Below are positions 1 through 9,021 of a DNA stretch of 64,000 nt, piece after piece. Where the stretch lies: positions 1 through 64,000 of the forward strand of contig JAKYXN010000019.1 of the NCBI GenBank assembly GCA_022538095.1, read 5' to 3'. The notes beneath the pieces were generated by a model. That model was given only the letters and a program-made list of their open reading frames with translations. It did no database searches and was not told the DNA's origin. Both the position numbers and the translations under genes were made by a program. Position 1 is the first letter of the stretch; the number at the start of each line of letters is the position of its first letter. The DNA is from Puniceicoccaceae bacterium K14. Lineage in GTDB: Bacteria > Verrucomicrobiota > Verrucomicrobiia > Opitutales > Opitutaceae.

Positions 1-70
1 CAGCTGCGCTGTAGCCTTCTTGACGCAAGGCCACAGCTCTTTTTCGAATATCCATGCTTAACGGTTTCAT
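1..70 (-). CDS. IS630-family transposase, N-terminal fragment (cut by window edge)
   Basis: Reading the minus strand from the ATG at 68-70 gives 23 codons without a stop up to the window edge, beginning MKPLSMDIRKRAVALRQEG. This basic start followed by 'R.RAVAL...G.S' is the usual opening of the helix-turn-helix DNA-binding part of IS630/Tc1-mariner transposases. Only the first 23 residues are visible, so I cannot say whether the element is intact, frameshifted or a relic. The AT-rich 71-140 stretch upstream could be the left end of the element, but I could not define its terminal repeat. Confidence 0.55.
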   Translation of the reverse strand, partial: MKPLSMDIRKRAVALRQEGYSAA

Positions 71-192
71 GGAAGAGGCACCCTAACTGCTTTTTAAGAA
101 AAAGCGCTATTAAAATGCGACTATTTTAAAGAAAGTTGCTCTAGTTGATTTAGTAACCGTCCCAGGGACGACACCCTCATCACCCACTTTAG

Positions 193-215
193 AGCTCATT
201 TCAATGAAATGAGCT
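193..215. repeat. Perfect 11-bp palindrome
   Basis: An 11-base arm starting AGCTCATTT at 193-203 is exactly inverted at 205-215, with one base between. It lies between the transposase start and the tRNA-Phe terminator. No T-run follows on either strand, so it is not a clear rho-independent terminator. It could belong to the end of the insertion element or to an old gene end. Confidence 0.5.
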
Positions 216-246
216 TTGCCGTGCCATAGCATCTTTTAAAAAAGCA

Positions 247-278
247 CAAAAAAACGGCTCATCTTAACGAAAGCCGTA
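247..278 (-). terminator. Rho-independent terminator after tRNA-Phe
   Basis: On the minus strand a 6-bp stem ACGGCT/AGCCGT (272-277 with 254-259) is followed at once by a run of T (248-253). It starts 14 bases past the end of the tRNA-Phe gene, in the right orientation to end that transcript. Confidence 0.75.
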
Positions 279-291
279 ATAACTTAAAATA

Positions 292-367
<76 letters not shown>

Positions 368-383
368 TTGAAAGGAAAAACGG

Positions 384-411
384 ACAATAGAATTGAAGAT
401 CCTTCCGTCAA
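384..411 (-). promoter_or_regulatory. Sigma-70-type promoter of tRNA-Phe
   Basis: On the minus strand TTGACG (406-411) is followed after 16 bases by TATTGT (384-389). The tRNA 5' end is 17 bases further on. The match to TTGACA/TATAAT and the distance to the tRNA support this call. It was read by eye, not scored. Confidence 0.55.
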
Positions 412-499
412 TGGAATTTTACAAAAAATCTAAGTTTTTATGTAAGTCGTTATATTTCAGCTTGTAGCAAGAAATTGAGGTCCATTCCTTGATCTCGAA

Positions 500-745
500 A
501 TGTCATCCAAAAGGCTTCTCCTTCGTGGCGATTGGCACGGGATACCCTTCCTCACACAAATGCCCTGTGACCTTGATCTCACAAATCCTGCCAATAATTG
601 CTCAATTGAGCATTATCTGCCCGACGACCCCAAACTCGGTAGAAAGTGCTTTATCGAATTCGTCCACGAATTCGATTTGAACAACGAGCAGGAGGAATAC
701 TTTAAAACCGAACTCCGACGTAACAAAGACAAAGTGATTACTTAG
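500..745 (+). CDS. Hypothetical protein, 81 aa
   Basis: An ATG-started frame of 81 codons. The second half is acidic/charged (FIEFVHEFDLNNEQEEYFKT) and has a normal protein-like composition. I recognise no family and see no clear ribosome-binding site. A stop lies eight codons upstream of the ATG. The gene stands alone between tRNA-Phe and the allantoinase and could be a relic of an older gene. Confidence 0.3.
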   Translation: MSSKRLLLRGDWHGIPFLTQMPCDLDLTNPANNCSIEHYLPDDPKLGRKCFIEFVHEFDLNNEQEEYFKTELRRNKDKVIT

Positions 746-1247
746 AATGAAAAGCTTGGGTTTAAGACGCGGAGCTCAACTTCAGCCTAGCCTCCTATTC
801 ATCAAATAATCCGAACTAAGAACCTTTTCACCGCCTCAATTTTGACCTATAATTCTTCCAGAGATAATTGTATTCATATTAATTCCACAAAACACCCTAG
901 CGGACACGCATACTACGTGAGGCGTTCAACCTCGAGGCAAAGGCAAGGTGAATGTCAATTATATTTGAATACATTTATGTAAACTCGTTCAATTATCCAA
1001 TCAATTCAATTTAGAACTCAAAGCACAAATTGACTATCCTTAGTTTTGAATTGATTCTTCGCAAGCGGTGAGTTAACTCTTAAGTCGATGTGTGGATTTA
1101 CGGTATTATTAGAACTTTCAAAAATCCAGAAAGAGCGGTCGCGTATTCCACCTACTTGCATTATGATAGCTCTGATACATAATCTTTCCCTTCCACGGGT
1201 TGACGCCAAAGCCAACCGTTATCCTAGCCAGATCCTAATCAATTCCC
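746..1247. other. Intergenic stretch, nothing recognised
   Basis: About 500 bases without a supportable gene. A minus-strand open frame at 1018-1215 has an unusual composition and no family resemblance. No strong hairpin with T-run or tRNA is visible. The allantoinase promoter should lie near the right end, but I could not pick a convincing -35/-10 pair. Confidence 0.5.
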
Positions 1248-2582
1248 ATGCATGATTTAATCGTTCATGATGTAAAAATTCTCGAACACGGCGAGTGGGT
1301 TGAAACCGATATCGCTATTCACAACGGAAGTTTTTCCTCTATTGGATCTACCGGAGGAGCAGCCAAAACGATTATCGATGCAAATGGCAGTTATTGCGTA
1401 CCTGGAGGCGTCGATCTACACGTACATTTTAATGAACCCGGAAGAACCGAGTGGGAAGGCTTTGCAACCGGCTCTCGAGCTGCTGCTGCTGGCGGAATTA
1501 CCTTCGTTTCTGAGATGCCCCTCAATAGCATTCCTTCAACTGTATCTGTAGATGCCCTAAACGACAAACTCGATGCAATAGGAAGTCAATCAAGCGTAGA
1601 TTTTGCACTCTGGGGAGGTCTTGTCCCAGGAAACGTTCAAGACCTACAACCTCTCGCAAACGCAGGCGTTATTGGGTTTAAAGCATTCATGTCGCCTAGT
1701 GGGACAGATGATTTTGAGAACAGTGATACAGCAACGTTAAGAGCGGGAATGGCTGAAATCGCAAAAACAGGCAAAGTGCTAGCGATCCACGCTGAAGACC
1801 CACGTGTTTTGAAAGCAGCTGAAGCACGTGTGTTAAATAAAACCTCTGCTTATCACTGGGAAAATTCACGCCCAGTCGAAGCAGAGATAGAAGCAATAAA
1901 GACAGCAGTCGATCTTGCAGGCGAAACGGGATGCCGTATCCATATTGTTCACATTAGCTCGTCAGATGCGCTTTCCTTTGTATCACAGGGAAAACAAAAT
2001 GGTATAGATGTCACTTGCGAGACCTGCCCTCACTACTTACTATTATCAGTAGACGATTCTTATAGGTTGGGGCCTACCGCAAAATGCGCCCCACCTCTCC
2101 GTCAACCAACAACCGTGGGTGGACTCTGGAATTCTATTCGCAACAATGAAGTGAATACGATTGGATCAGATCATTCCCCTTGCCCAATTCAACTAAAGTC
2201 AGGAGCTCACAATTTTTATGAGGCTTGGGGAGGCATAAGCGGCCTACAACATGGACTTCCCCTCCTCTGGGATGCCTGCATGGGAGACTTAAAACTTTTC
2301 CAGAAAATTATGGACCTATCAACCTCCAACGCCAGTGACCTCATTGGCTTAAAATCCAAAGGTAAATTGGAACTTGGGAGAGATGCAGATTTTGTCCTTT
2401 TCGAATCTCTTGATATTCCAACAGGAATTTCACAAGAAGAGCTGCTCTATAAAAATGCTCACAGCGCCTACTGTGGCTCTGAAATCAGCTTAAAAGTCAA
2501 AGGAACTTGGTTACGAGGCAAATGCATTTACGGAGAAGAATCACACGTAGAACTACCTTTTGGTCGATTCCTCCGCTTCTAA
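1248..2582 (+). CDS. allB: Allantoinase (AllB-like amidohydrolase)
   Basis: A cytoplasmic amidohydrolase expected to open the hydantoin ring of allantoin to give allantoate. The 444 residues match the usual AllB length (about 450). Metal ligands of the family are in place: H58 and H60 in DLHVHFNEPGR, the carboxylated lysine K145 in GFKAF, H181, H235 in HIVHISSS, and D308 in SDHSPCP. MPLNS near residue 90 and SDHSPCP distinguish allantoinase from dihydroorotase. No allantoicase, ureidoglycolate enzyme or purine permease lies next to it, so the pathway context is missing here. It ends one base before the convergent gene at 2584. Hydantoinase activity on a related ring cannot be excluded. Confidence 0.88.
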   Translation: MHDLIVHDVKILEHGEWVETDIAIHNGSFSSIGSTGGAAKTIIDANGSYCVPGGVDLHVHFNEPGRTEWEGFATGSRAAAAGGITFVSEMPLNSIPSTVSVDALNDKLDAIGSQSSVDFALWGGLVPGNVQDLQPLANAGVIGFKAFMSPSGTDDFENSDTATLRAGMAEIAKTGKVLAIHAEDPRVLKAAEARVLNKTSAYHWENSRPVEAEIEAIKTAVDLAGETGCRIHIVHISSSDALSFVSQGKQNGIDVTCETCPHYLLLSVDDSYRLGPTAKCAPPLRQPTTVGGLWNSIRNNEVNTIGSDHSPCPIQLKSGAHNFYEAWGGISGLQHGLPLLWDACMGDLKLFQKIMDLSTSNASDLIGLKSKGKLELGRDADFVLFESLDIPTGISQEELLYKNAHSAYCGSEISLKVKGTWLRGKCIYGEESHVELPFGRFLRF

Positions 2583-2583
2583 A

Positions 2584-3144
2584 TTAGGATTCCGAAATAG
2601 ATCCTAAATCCTCAACGTACTCTGATGGCAAAAAGCTATTGGCCAAAAACATTAATGCTCCTTTGGCGTCACTCACCACGTATTCAATTTCTTGGTCCAA
2701 TGGATTTTTCCAAGAAGCCATATCTATCTCAGTGATCAATGCTAATTGACTTTCCTCTTTAGTCTCTGCCACAGCTATTTCTACCTGCTCATCGATTGAT
2801 CCTTGATTCCCTTTCCAAAATGTCACTGTCAATGCCATGATAGCAGCCACACCGCCAAGAGAGTAAACGGCTTTCTTAAAAAGGCCACGTCCATCAACCA
2901 TTACCGAATCGACTCCTTCCTCGGAAGAATCTTCAAGATTCGCCAAAATCCGATCCGCAAGTTCGCTATTATTTTCAGTAGTATCAGTCCTTAGTGATTT
3001 AGAAAGCAAGGTGTTGAAGTCGGTTTCCTCATCTAAGACCTCTGACAAACCTTGGTCATTGTCCGCCTTTCTGGCCAACCAATCCGGCACTTCAGAGCCA
3101 GAAGATAAATACCATTTTATTAAAAACTTATAGAACGCTTTCAT
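2584..3144 (-). CDS. Putative anti-sigma factor, single-pass membrane protein
   Basis: 186 residues with one hydrophobic segment at about 89-108 (AVYSLGGVAAIMALTVTFW). This separates an acidic N-terminal cytoplasmic half from a C-terminal part of about 75 residues. Its ATG overlaps the TGA of the ECF sigma gene (ATGA), so the two are translated together. That pairing and the topology are typical of sigma/anti-sigma modules. I see no HxxxCxxC zinc anti-sigma motif, so the role is inferred from position and topology only. Confidence 0.6.
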   Translation of the reverse strand: MKAFYKFLIKWYLSSGSEVPDWLARKADNDQGLSEVLDEETDFNTLLSKSLRTDTTENNSELADRILANLEDSSEEGVDSVMVDGRGLFKKAVYSLGGVAAIMALTVTFWKGNQGSIDEQVEIAVAETKEESQLALITEIDMASWKNPLDQEIEYVVSDAKGALMFLANSFLPSEYVEDLGSISES

Positions 3145-3695
3145 AGCTTTACTAACCCTTTCTTTTCATAGACACGCTTTAGCTGATTCCGAGCCCTAAA
3201 TAGCAGTATCTTTATGTTGGTTTGCGATTTATTTAACACCTGAGCAATTTCCTTAACCTGCAAATCATCGATGTACTTGAGCATCAACACCTCCCGATAC
3301 TCTTTTTTTAGAGTTTTGACAAGATCCCACAACACATCGGACTCATCACCTTTCTCGCTGAGATCGTCCGGCCTATCCGAAGAATCGATTACCTCAAAGT
3401 CTAACTCGTCGTTATATTTCTTCCCTCGAAAATGATTGTACGCCGTTCTTCGGGCGATGGTAAATAACCATGAAGAAAAGGCATATTTACTGTCATACCG
3501 GTGAAAATTTCGGAAAGCTTTAACAAACGTGTCCTGCGTGAGGTCCTCTGCATCTTGTTTATTGCCGGTGTAACGGTAGATAAAATTGCAAACCTTCGCA
3601 TGATGCTGGTGAACGAGCAACGCAAAGCTAGCGTTATCGACGCTCGGTCGATCCCCTGCAGCTCCCGCGATGTCGGCCTGTGATTGCGCATGCAT
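3141..3695 (-). CDS. ECF-type RNA polymerase sigma factor
   Basis: 184 residues with the two-domain ECF layout. Region 2 spans about 27-95, including DAEDLTQDTFVKAF and the -10-contacting SSWLFTIARR, and region 4 spans about 120-178 with the HTH around VKEIAQVLNKSQTNIK. The linker is acidic. It is co-translated with the putative anti-sigma gene downstream and lies 43 bases after the secreted-protein gene upstream, so it may be the distal part of the ABC operon. Its target promoters cannot be read from the sequence. The family assignment is secure. Confidence 0.92.
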   Translation of the reverse strand: MHAQSQADIAGAAGDRPSVDNASFALLVHQHHAKVCNFIYRYTGNKQDAEDLTQDTFVKAFRNFHRYDSKYAFSSWLFTIARRTAYNHFRGKKYNDELDFEVIDSSDRPDDLSEKGDESDVLWDLVKTLKKEYREVLMLKYIDDLQVKEIAQVLNKSQTNIKILLFRARNQLKRVYEKKGLVKL

Positions 3696-3738
3696 TACAG
3701 ATTAAGTTCTTCGATGCTTAGCAGCACAGCTAGGCTTT

Positions 3739-4662
3739 CTACTTTATAGATTTCGCTAGAGAATTCAGAAGTTCGATAATCTCTTCGCTCGGATAATTTA
3801 AATGAATAGACACAAAGTCATCGCCTTTCTGTATATCCATAGTTTCCGTTATAGCTGATAGGCTTTTATTCTCTATCTCAGCAAATGAAACAAGTGCCAA
3901 CATCCCCATCACAATCCTGTAAAGCTGCTCGGATACTCTCTTGCTTTCGGTTGTTAGCATGATCTTGGCTTCCACGTTCGTCCCATCCTCTCCTGCATAA
4001 AAAGCGGCGGCAGTTGCTTTTTGAAGTACTCGAGCTTGCGGGGGGAAATCTTTTAAATCGGCGATTCGATGAAGAATGCTGACAAGGAAGAAACCATCAC
4101 CTCTTTCCAAAGTTTTAAACATATCCGAGCTAGAAACATTCTCCTCTTTTCCTTCAAGAAGATCTGCCGTGTCTTCAATTTTCTCATACGATTTACTCAA
4201 CACAAGTACATCTTGTTCGGGAAAAGCAAAGTAAAGGTCATCTTCAATCGAATAGCTCGGAAAACGCTTTCTGCTCATATATTCAACCGAAGAATGCCCT
4301 TCGCCTTCCAAACTAGCGATATAGCCGTCTATAATTGCCTGTGCTTTGTCGCCTGTCTTGATAACAACTACGCTGTTCTCCGCAGCTTCGTCATCAAATG
4401 AAGTCCCATAGGCTGTCACAGATCGCATCTCCTTTAGCAATTGGCGCAAATTGATAGAAACAGGAGACTCCATTTCCTTGTCGAATATATCTTGAGCATG
4501 GGTCATCGCGAATTCTCCAAATTGAGAGTAAAGTAAATCCTCCATATCGAAGTGCACCAACCACTTAGCTTCTTTCGCCACATGCTCTTCAGCTAATGGT
4601 GTCGCCCAAGCGGTTACAACTGAGGCAAGAAAAAATTGGGTTATAAATAATGTCTTTTTCAT
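3739..4662 (-). CDS. Secreted protein of unknown function, 307 aa
   Basis: I prefer the ATG at 4660-4662 over the one 54 bases upstream, because it opens with a normal signal peptide (MKKTLFITQFFLASVVTAWA). The mature part starts with about 'HVAKEAKWLVHFDMEDL' and has alternating short strands and helices, and no cysteine pairs or catalytic motif that I recognise. I recall similar periplasmic proteins of unknown function in Verrucomicrobia and Planctomycetes. It sits 60 bases after the second permease and 43 before the sigma factor, so a role near the ABC system or as an envelope sensor is possible but unproven. Confidence 0.75.
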   Translation of the reverse strand: MKKTLFITQFFLASVVTAWATPLAEEHVAKEAKWLVHFDMEDLLYSQFGEFAMTHAQDIFDKEMESPVSINLRQLLKEMRSVTAYGTSFDDEAAENSVVVIKTGDKAQAIIDGYIASLEGEGHSSVEYMSRKRFPSYSIEDDLYFAFPEQDVLVLSKSYEKIEDTADLLEGKEENVSSSDMFKTLERGDGFFLVSILHRIADLKDFPPQARVLQKATAAAFYAGEDGTNVEAKIMLTTESKRVSEQLYRIVMGMLALVSFAEIENKSLSAITETMDIQKGDDFVSIHLNYPSEEIIELLNSLAKSIK

Positions 4663-4722
4663 TTTGTTTCGTATATAAAATCTTACACCAGCTTTAAGAA
4701 GAAGGTTACAAATCATCGTTTA

Positions 4723-5487
4723 TTAATCGCTTTTTTTTCCTACGGTATAGCTCTTAGAGCTAAAAACAAACATGCTCGTGACCAATGCGACCAGAGCTAT
4801 AGCTAAGCCACTAGTGAAAGAACTGTATGCCTCTTCCCCCCGAATTACGGCATTCAAGTGGTACGAAACAGAAATCAAGGCCACTTTGCTTGGAACACTG
4901 GCAAGCCAAATTTCCACGAGAACTCCGTATAAGACACCTACTATCATGTATTTAGAAAAAATCGCCGCTATTGCCAACGATAAAGCGCAATATGCAATAA
5001 CTGCCATTCCTTGAGCAAAAACCAATGCAACCAACTCACCAGCCACAAAAGAATTACCTTCCAGAAATAACACGCCACATAGAATAAAATCCAGAAAAGC
5101 CACAGTTAACATCGCCCCACCAACCGCACAAATATACGTCCCAAGAATCAACTGACTTTTAGTAACTGATCTCGTCCATAAATACTCAATCGTCCCATCT
5201 CGAATTTCACTTCGAATTAGCCCCCCCGTAAGGGAAAGGCAAATAAGGGGAACAATAATACCGCTGACTTCGTCTTCAATCCATGATTTTAAGGTCGCCC
5301 CTTCGCTCTCACCGCCAATCAAAAAGGCGATAAAACCAACGATTGATGCCATTCCTAACAGAGATCCTAATGTCCTCGCATTACCCCAAGACGAGAATTT
5401 CAGCACACACAACCCACGTACCGCCATCCAAAGTGTTTTAGCCCACGAACTACGCCCCCCCCCTTTCGATACTCTCATCATAATCAC
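4723..5487 (-). CDS. ABC-2 type transporter permease
   Basis: 254 residues with about six hydrophobic segments (near 45-60, 75-90, 125-145, 150-175, 180-195, 225-245) and the hallmark 'IRDGTIEYLWTRSVTKSQLILG' elbow region of ABC-2 permeases. The start is GTG (5485-5487), overlapping the TGA of the ATPase gene upstream; an ATG lies two codons inside. It should form the membrane part of an exporter with the ATPase at 5484-6398. The substrate is unknown. Confidence 0.85.
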   Translation of the reverse strand: MIMMRVSKGGGRSSWAKTLWMAVRGLCVLKFSSWGNARTLGSLLGMASIVGFIAFLIGGESEGATLKSWIEDEVSGIIVPLICLSLTGGLIRSEIRDGTIEYLWTRSVTKSQLILGTYICAVGGAMLTVAFLDFILCGVLFLEGNSFVAGELVALVFAQGMAVIAYCALSLAIAAIFSKYMIVGVLYGVLVEIWLASVPSKVALISVSYHLNAVIRGEEAYSSFTSGLAIALVALVTSMFVFSSKSYTVGKKSD

Positions 5488-6398
5488 ACCTTAGTAAAAA
5501 CCTTTTCTAAAGACGAATTTTCGTCGATGACCTCGTAGATTTTAACGTCATTACGATTAAGATACATAGGCCATTTTTTGTAAAATCCCTCTGGTTCTCG
5601 CAGCCAAACAATCAACTCGTCTTCTTGTATTAAATATCCCTTCAGTAGGTTTCTATTTAATAGGTGCTCCACCAATTGGGATGGCTTATCCACTTTTATT
5701 CTAACTTGATCGGATCTTTGATCCACTTCCGCTGCAATCTCCTTACGATTGCCGCTCGCCACAACTCTACCCCATTTTAATAATAGGAAATTTTCGCAGA
5801 GTGATTCTAGTTCATTCAAAATATGACTAGAAATTATAATATGGATACCATTTTCACTGAGCGATCTCAAAATTCCCGAGATATCGTTTCGCCCCATAGG
5901 GTCCAAACCATTCATTGGTTCATCCAAAATTAATAACTCAGGGTTATGCATCAACGCTTGCGCTAGCTTGACGCGCTGCTTCATTCCCTTCGAAAAGTCA
6001 CCGATTCGCGTATTCCAAACTTTTGGCGAAAGCCGAACTCGCTGCAAAACGTCCTCGCTTTTCTCCTTCAAATTACTCCATGGGATTCCCGAGAGGGTTC
6101 CCAACGATCGTAACAATACCATTGGAGTCGCGTTGCGATGCAATTGCTCGTGCTCAGGGCAATAGCCAATGCGACCTAATAGATCCACATTGTTCATTGG
6201 ATTCTGTTGCAACACCGTCAAAGAACCCGCTGAAGGCTTCAGCTGCCCTGTAATCATTTTTATCAACGTGCTCTTTCCTGCGCCATTGGGCCCAACCAAA
6301 CCTGTAATTCCGCCTCTTATTGCAAAGTTCACCCGGTTCAACCCCATCACAGGTCCGTAAAAACAGCTTAAGTCTTTTGCTTCTACAACATCCCTCAT
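5484..6398 (-). CDS. ABC transporter ATP-binding protein
   Basis: The start was placed at the ATG overlapping the upstream TGA (ATGA), giving MRDVVEAKDLSC and 304 residues; a TTG 45 bases upstream is less likely. It has Walker A GPNGAGKST, a signature around DFSKGMKQRVKLAQ, Walker B LLILDEPMNGLDP and a switch histidine in SSHILNE. A C-terminal extension of about 80 residues is shared by ABC-2 export ATPases (Ccm/Nod/Bcr type). It is the second ATPase of a four-gene overlapping run. Confidence 0.92.
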   Translation of the reverse strand: MRDVVEAKDLSCFYGPVMGLNRVNFAIRGGITGLVGPNGAGKSTLIKMITGQLKPSAGSLTVLQQNPMNNVDLLGRIGYCPEHEQLHRNATPMVLLRSLGTLSGIPWSNLKEKSEDVLQRVRLSPKVWNTRIGDFSKGMKQRVKLAQALMHNPELLILDEPMNGLDPMGRNDISGILRSLSENGIHIIISSHILNELESLCENFLLLKWGRVVASGNRKEIAAEVDQRSDQVRIKVDKPSQLVEHLLNRNLLKGYLIQEDELIVWLREPEGFYKKWPMYLNRNDVKIYEVIDENSSLEKVFTKV

Positions 6399-7390
6399 GA
6401 CGACAATAATCGTTTTGTTAGAATCAAAACTCCCAATATACAATGAATGCTTACCGCAATTATTGCCATCGACAATCCACTTGAACTACCTACCCAAAAA
6501 TCTGGCAACTCTCCAATCGAGTCTCGTGTATAGTAATCGAAAAACGGAATCATCGCTTTTGCCTCAGCAAAAATCTGATCAAATCGAAAAAGCGATAACG
6601 CCAACTCGTTCAAAGCATTGTTCAAACTAAGATACTTACCCCACTCATAGACCTTGGAAATCACATCAGCGACCACGCCCGTAAGTATCCAATAAAAGAT
6701 CCACAGAATAACCGATATGCCCGACCTTTTCGTCAAAGAAGAAATAGCGACACCCCATATACTAATAACAACAATGCAGATAGAAATCAGCGTAATTCCT
6801 CGCAGAGCCGCAACACTGGAATGAAAGAAATAACTCCAATCGGGTGACATCACATTTCCCACAATCCAAGCAAAGCATACGGGCAAAAGCCAAAATCCGC
6901 TGAGCAATAAAAAGGGGATTCCTAATTTTCCCAATATATAATCTCCCTTTCCAAGAGCTTTCGAATTATAAATCACAATCGCATTGCTCGCGATATCCTG
7001 TGCGCACAGCTTTGGAACGAAAGTAGCAACTGCGATTAGAGCTATAAATAATTGTCCATGAAATGCAGCATAAAACATAGCTCGGTAAAACCCATCGACA
7101 CAAATCTCTGGATACAAAATCACCCAAGATGCGAAGCCATTGAGCGTATCCCGAATCTTTTCATTCCCTTGAGCAATAAAGCTCAGCAAAGAGCTGTCCG
7201 GCGTCACTAATTGACCCAGAGTAAAAAATGCTCCAATTAAAAAAAGTCCGATAGTCAGGCCGAGCACTGCTACAAATCGAAAGATCTTGGACTTCGTCGC
7301 TAGGCTAATTCCATAGTGAACTATAACCCAACGCCGTTGCCAAATACTCGTTCTCTGCCCTTTCCACCGATTGTAAGCAGCCGTTTTCAT
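6395..7390 (-). CDS. ABC-2 type transporter permease (second)
   Basis: 331 residues, with the first strong hydrophobic segment near 38-62 and several more to the C terminus. 'AQDIASNAIVIYNSKALGKGDYILGK' is the cytoplasmic elbow found in ABC-2 permeases of the NosY/CcmB-like group. The start codon overlaps the stop of the ATPase at 7387 (ATGA), and its own stop overlaps the next ATPase. It probably pairs with the ATPase at 7387-8310, with both pairs made from one mRNA. Confidence 0.85.
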   Translation of the reverse strand: MKTAAYNRWKGQRTSIWQRRWVIVHYGISLATKSKIFRFVAVLGLTIGLFLIGAFFTLGQLVTPDSSLLSFIAQGNEKIRDTLNGFASWVILYPEICVDGFYRAMFYAAFHGQLFIALIAVATFVPKLCAQDIASNAIVIYNSKALGKGDYILGKLGIPFLLLSGFWLLPVCFAWIVGNVMSPDWSYFFHSSVAALRGITLISICIVVISIWGVAISSLTKRSGISVILWIFYWILTGVVADVISKVYEWGKYLSLNNALNELALSLFRFDQIFAEAKAMIPFFDYYTRDSIGELPDFWVGSSSGLSMAIIAVSIHCILGVLILTKRLLSS

Positions 7391-8310
7391 TTACTCGGCC
7401 CTTTATCCAAGGCTTTTAGAAACAGTTCATTCAACGCGTTCGGACTCGCGCTAATTCCTAGTGGAGCCACCCCAGTCTCGTCCAACAGAGATAAGAGTGG
7501 ATTCAGCGAATTTTGACCGTGAACCACTTTCACTTTCCCATTATTCAACTTTTCCCATTTCCACTGTAATCTATCAAACGCTTCGTAAAGAATAGCGGGT
7601 TCATCAACGAGTAACAGCTCAACCTCAGGTCTACGTTGCTGTTTCAAATGGGCTAATTCATCATGAACGAGGAGTTCGCCTTGCGAAATGATAACGATTC
7701 GTTCGCACACCCGGTCAACGTCATGGAGCAAATGAGACGATAATATCACACTGATACCTGATTCTTTCCAAATCCGCGTAATCAAGTCCAAGACCATCGC
7801 TTGCCCATTAGGATCGAGACCATTAGTCGGTTCATCCAAAAAAACAAGATCTGGATCATGCACCAAAGCTTGAGCGATTTTGACACGCTGCTTCATTCCA
7901 GTGGAATACGTATCCACTTTCCGGTAGCGTTCTTGTCCCATGCCGACAAAATCTAGCATTTCATGAGCTCGCTGCCGCGCATCCTCGAACGGCAATCCAG
8001 ACAGCTCGCCACAATATGTGACGTATTCCGACCCAATCATTCCAGGAATATGGCAATCTTGCTCCGGAGCATACCCAATTCGAGTCCGTGTCTCACGTCC
8101 TTTTTCATCGATATTCATTCCCAATAACGAGACTGATCCTGAAGTCTTGTTTTCCAATTGAAGCAAGCATTTGATAAAAGTCGATTTTCCTGCCCCGTTG
8201 GGGCCCAGTAAACCTATTGTACCCGCAGGAATTTTGATGCTCACATCCTGGAGAGCATGCGTCTCCCCGTACTTCTTATTCAATAAATGTGTCTCGATTA
8301 TCGGAGTCAT
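7387..8310 (-). CDS. ABC transporter ATP-binding protein (first of the run)
   Basis: 307 residues: Walker A GPNGAGKST near 35, Q-loop around PEQD, signature YSTGMKQRVKIAQALVHD, Walker B LVFLDEPTNGLDP, H-loop SSHLLHD, and an 80-residue C-terminal domain. It is similar in layout to the second ATPase, so the two ATPase-permease pairs probably came from a duplication. It begins 62 bases after tdk, so the same transcript may include tdk and rlmL. Confidence 0.92.
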   Translation of the reverse strand: MTPIIETHLLNKKYGETHALQDVSIKIPAGTIGLLGPNGAGKSTFIKCLLQLENKTSGSVSLLGMNIDEKGRETRTRIGYAPEQDCHIPGMIGSEYVTYCGELSGLPFEDARQRAHEMLDFVGMGQERYRKVDTYSTGMKQRVKIAQALVHDPDLVFLDEPTNGLDPNGQAMVLDLITRIWKESGISVILSSHLLHDVDRVCERIVIISQGELLVHDELAHLKQQRRPEVELLLVDEPAILYEAFDRLQWKWEKLNNGKVKVVHGQNSLNPLLSLLDETGVAPLGISASPNALNELFLKALDKGPSK

Positions 8311-8372
8311 TCAAATTGTCTTACGTTCCTACACCGCCACACATTTTTTGGTTACAAATTTACTCTAAAATT

Positions 8373-8954
8373 TCAGGTATCAAAGAATTTTTCCCTGAAA
8401 TGCCTGCGGCAGAAAGATTCGTACCGATCATTGCCCCCAATTTCAACCTGAGCGCCTTCTCGAACGATTTGCCCCTCCTCGTTAAGGCGAATCACCATAG
8501 TCGCCTTCCTTCCACAAAAACAGATCGCCTTGATCTCAGTTATATTATCCGCCCAAGCTAGGAGAAATTTACTCCCCTCGAATGGCTCCCCTTGAAAATC
8601 AGTACGCAAGCCAAACGCAAGCACTGGGATTCCTAACTTGTCAGCAACTTCCCCCAATTGAAAAACGTGCTCCTTTGAGAGGAACTGCGCTTCGTCTATC
8701 ATCACACAATGGTAGGCGCTTTCTTTGATCAATTCCTCTACTTTATGAAACAAGTCAGTCGATTCGCTAAACAAATAGGCTTCAGACTCAAGTCCGATGC
8801 GGGAAGAGACTTTCCCTACTCCAAAACGATCGTCAAAGTCCGGAGCGAATAGAATAGTGTCCATTCCACGCTCTTTGTAATTATAACTAGACTGCAGCAA
8901 TGCGGTAGACTTTCCCGCATTCATTGAAGAGTAATAAAAATACAAGTTTGCCAT
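8373..8954 (-). CDS. tdk: Thymidine kinase
   Basis: Phosphorylates thymidine to dTMP for salvage. 193 residues, the normal size of the TK1-like (type II) family. The P-loop is SSMNAGKST (9-17), the Walker B/catalytic glutamate is in MIDEAQFLS, the lasso region carries [12 protein letters not shown], and the substrate loop is [14 protein letters not shown]. Cysteines in CFCG and FC fit the zinc site of the family. It lies 67 bases downstream of the rlmL-like gene on the same strand. Confidence 0.95.
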   Translation of the reverse strand: MANLYFYYSSMNAGKSTALLQSSYNYKERGMDTILFAPDFDDRFGVGKVSSRIGLESEAYLFSESTDLFHKVEELIKESAYHCVMIDEAQFLSKEHVFQLGEVADKLGIPVLAFGLRTDFQGEPFEGSKFLLAWADNITEIKAICFCGRKATMVIRLNEEGQIVREGAQVEIGGNDRYESFCRRHFREKFFDT

Positions 8955-9021
8955 AGCTAAAAACGCTTACCGGTGTCCAATGACATCCTTCTTAGTACCA
9001 TTCGTGCAGCAATCCCAAAAT

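Noticed and set aside
489-680. Alternative frame overlapping the 81-aa hypothetical
   Set aside because: Rich in Ser/Pro/Ile with no protein-like pattern; the 500-745 frame has a better composition, though it is itself weak.
1018-1215. Minus-strand open frame of 65 codons before the allantoinase
   Set aside because: Odd composition, no ribosome site, no family resemblance; lies in a low-information intergenic stretch.
1248-2582. Dihydroorotase assignment
   Set aside because: MPLNS, WEGF and SDHSPCP motifs fit allantoinase better, and no pyrimidine genes are nearby.
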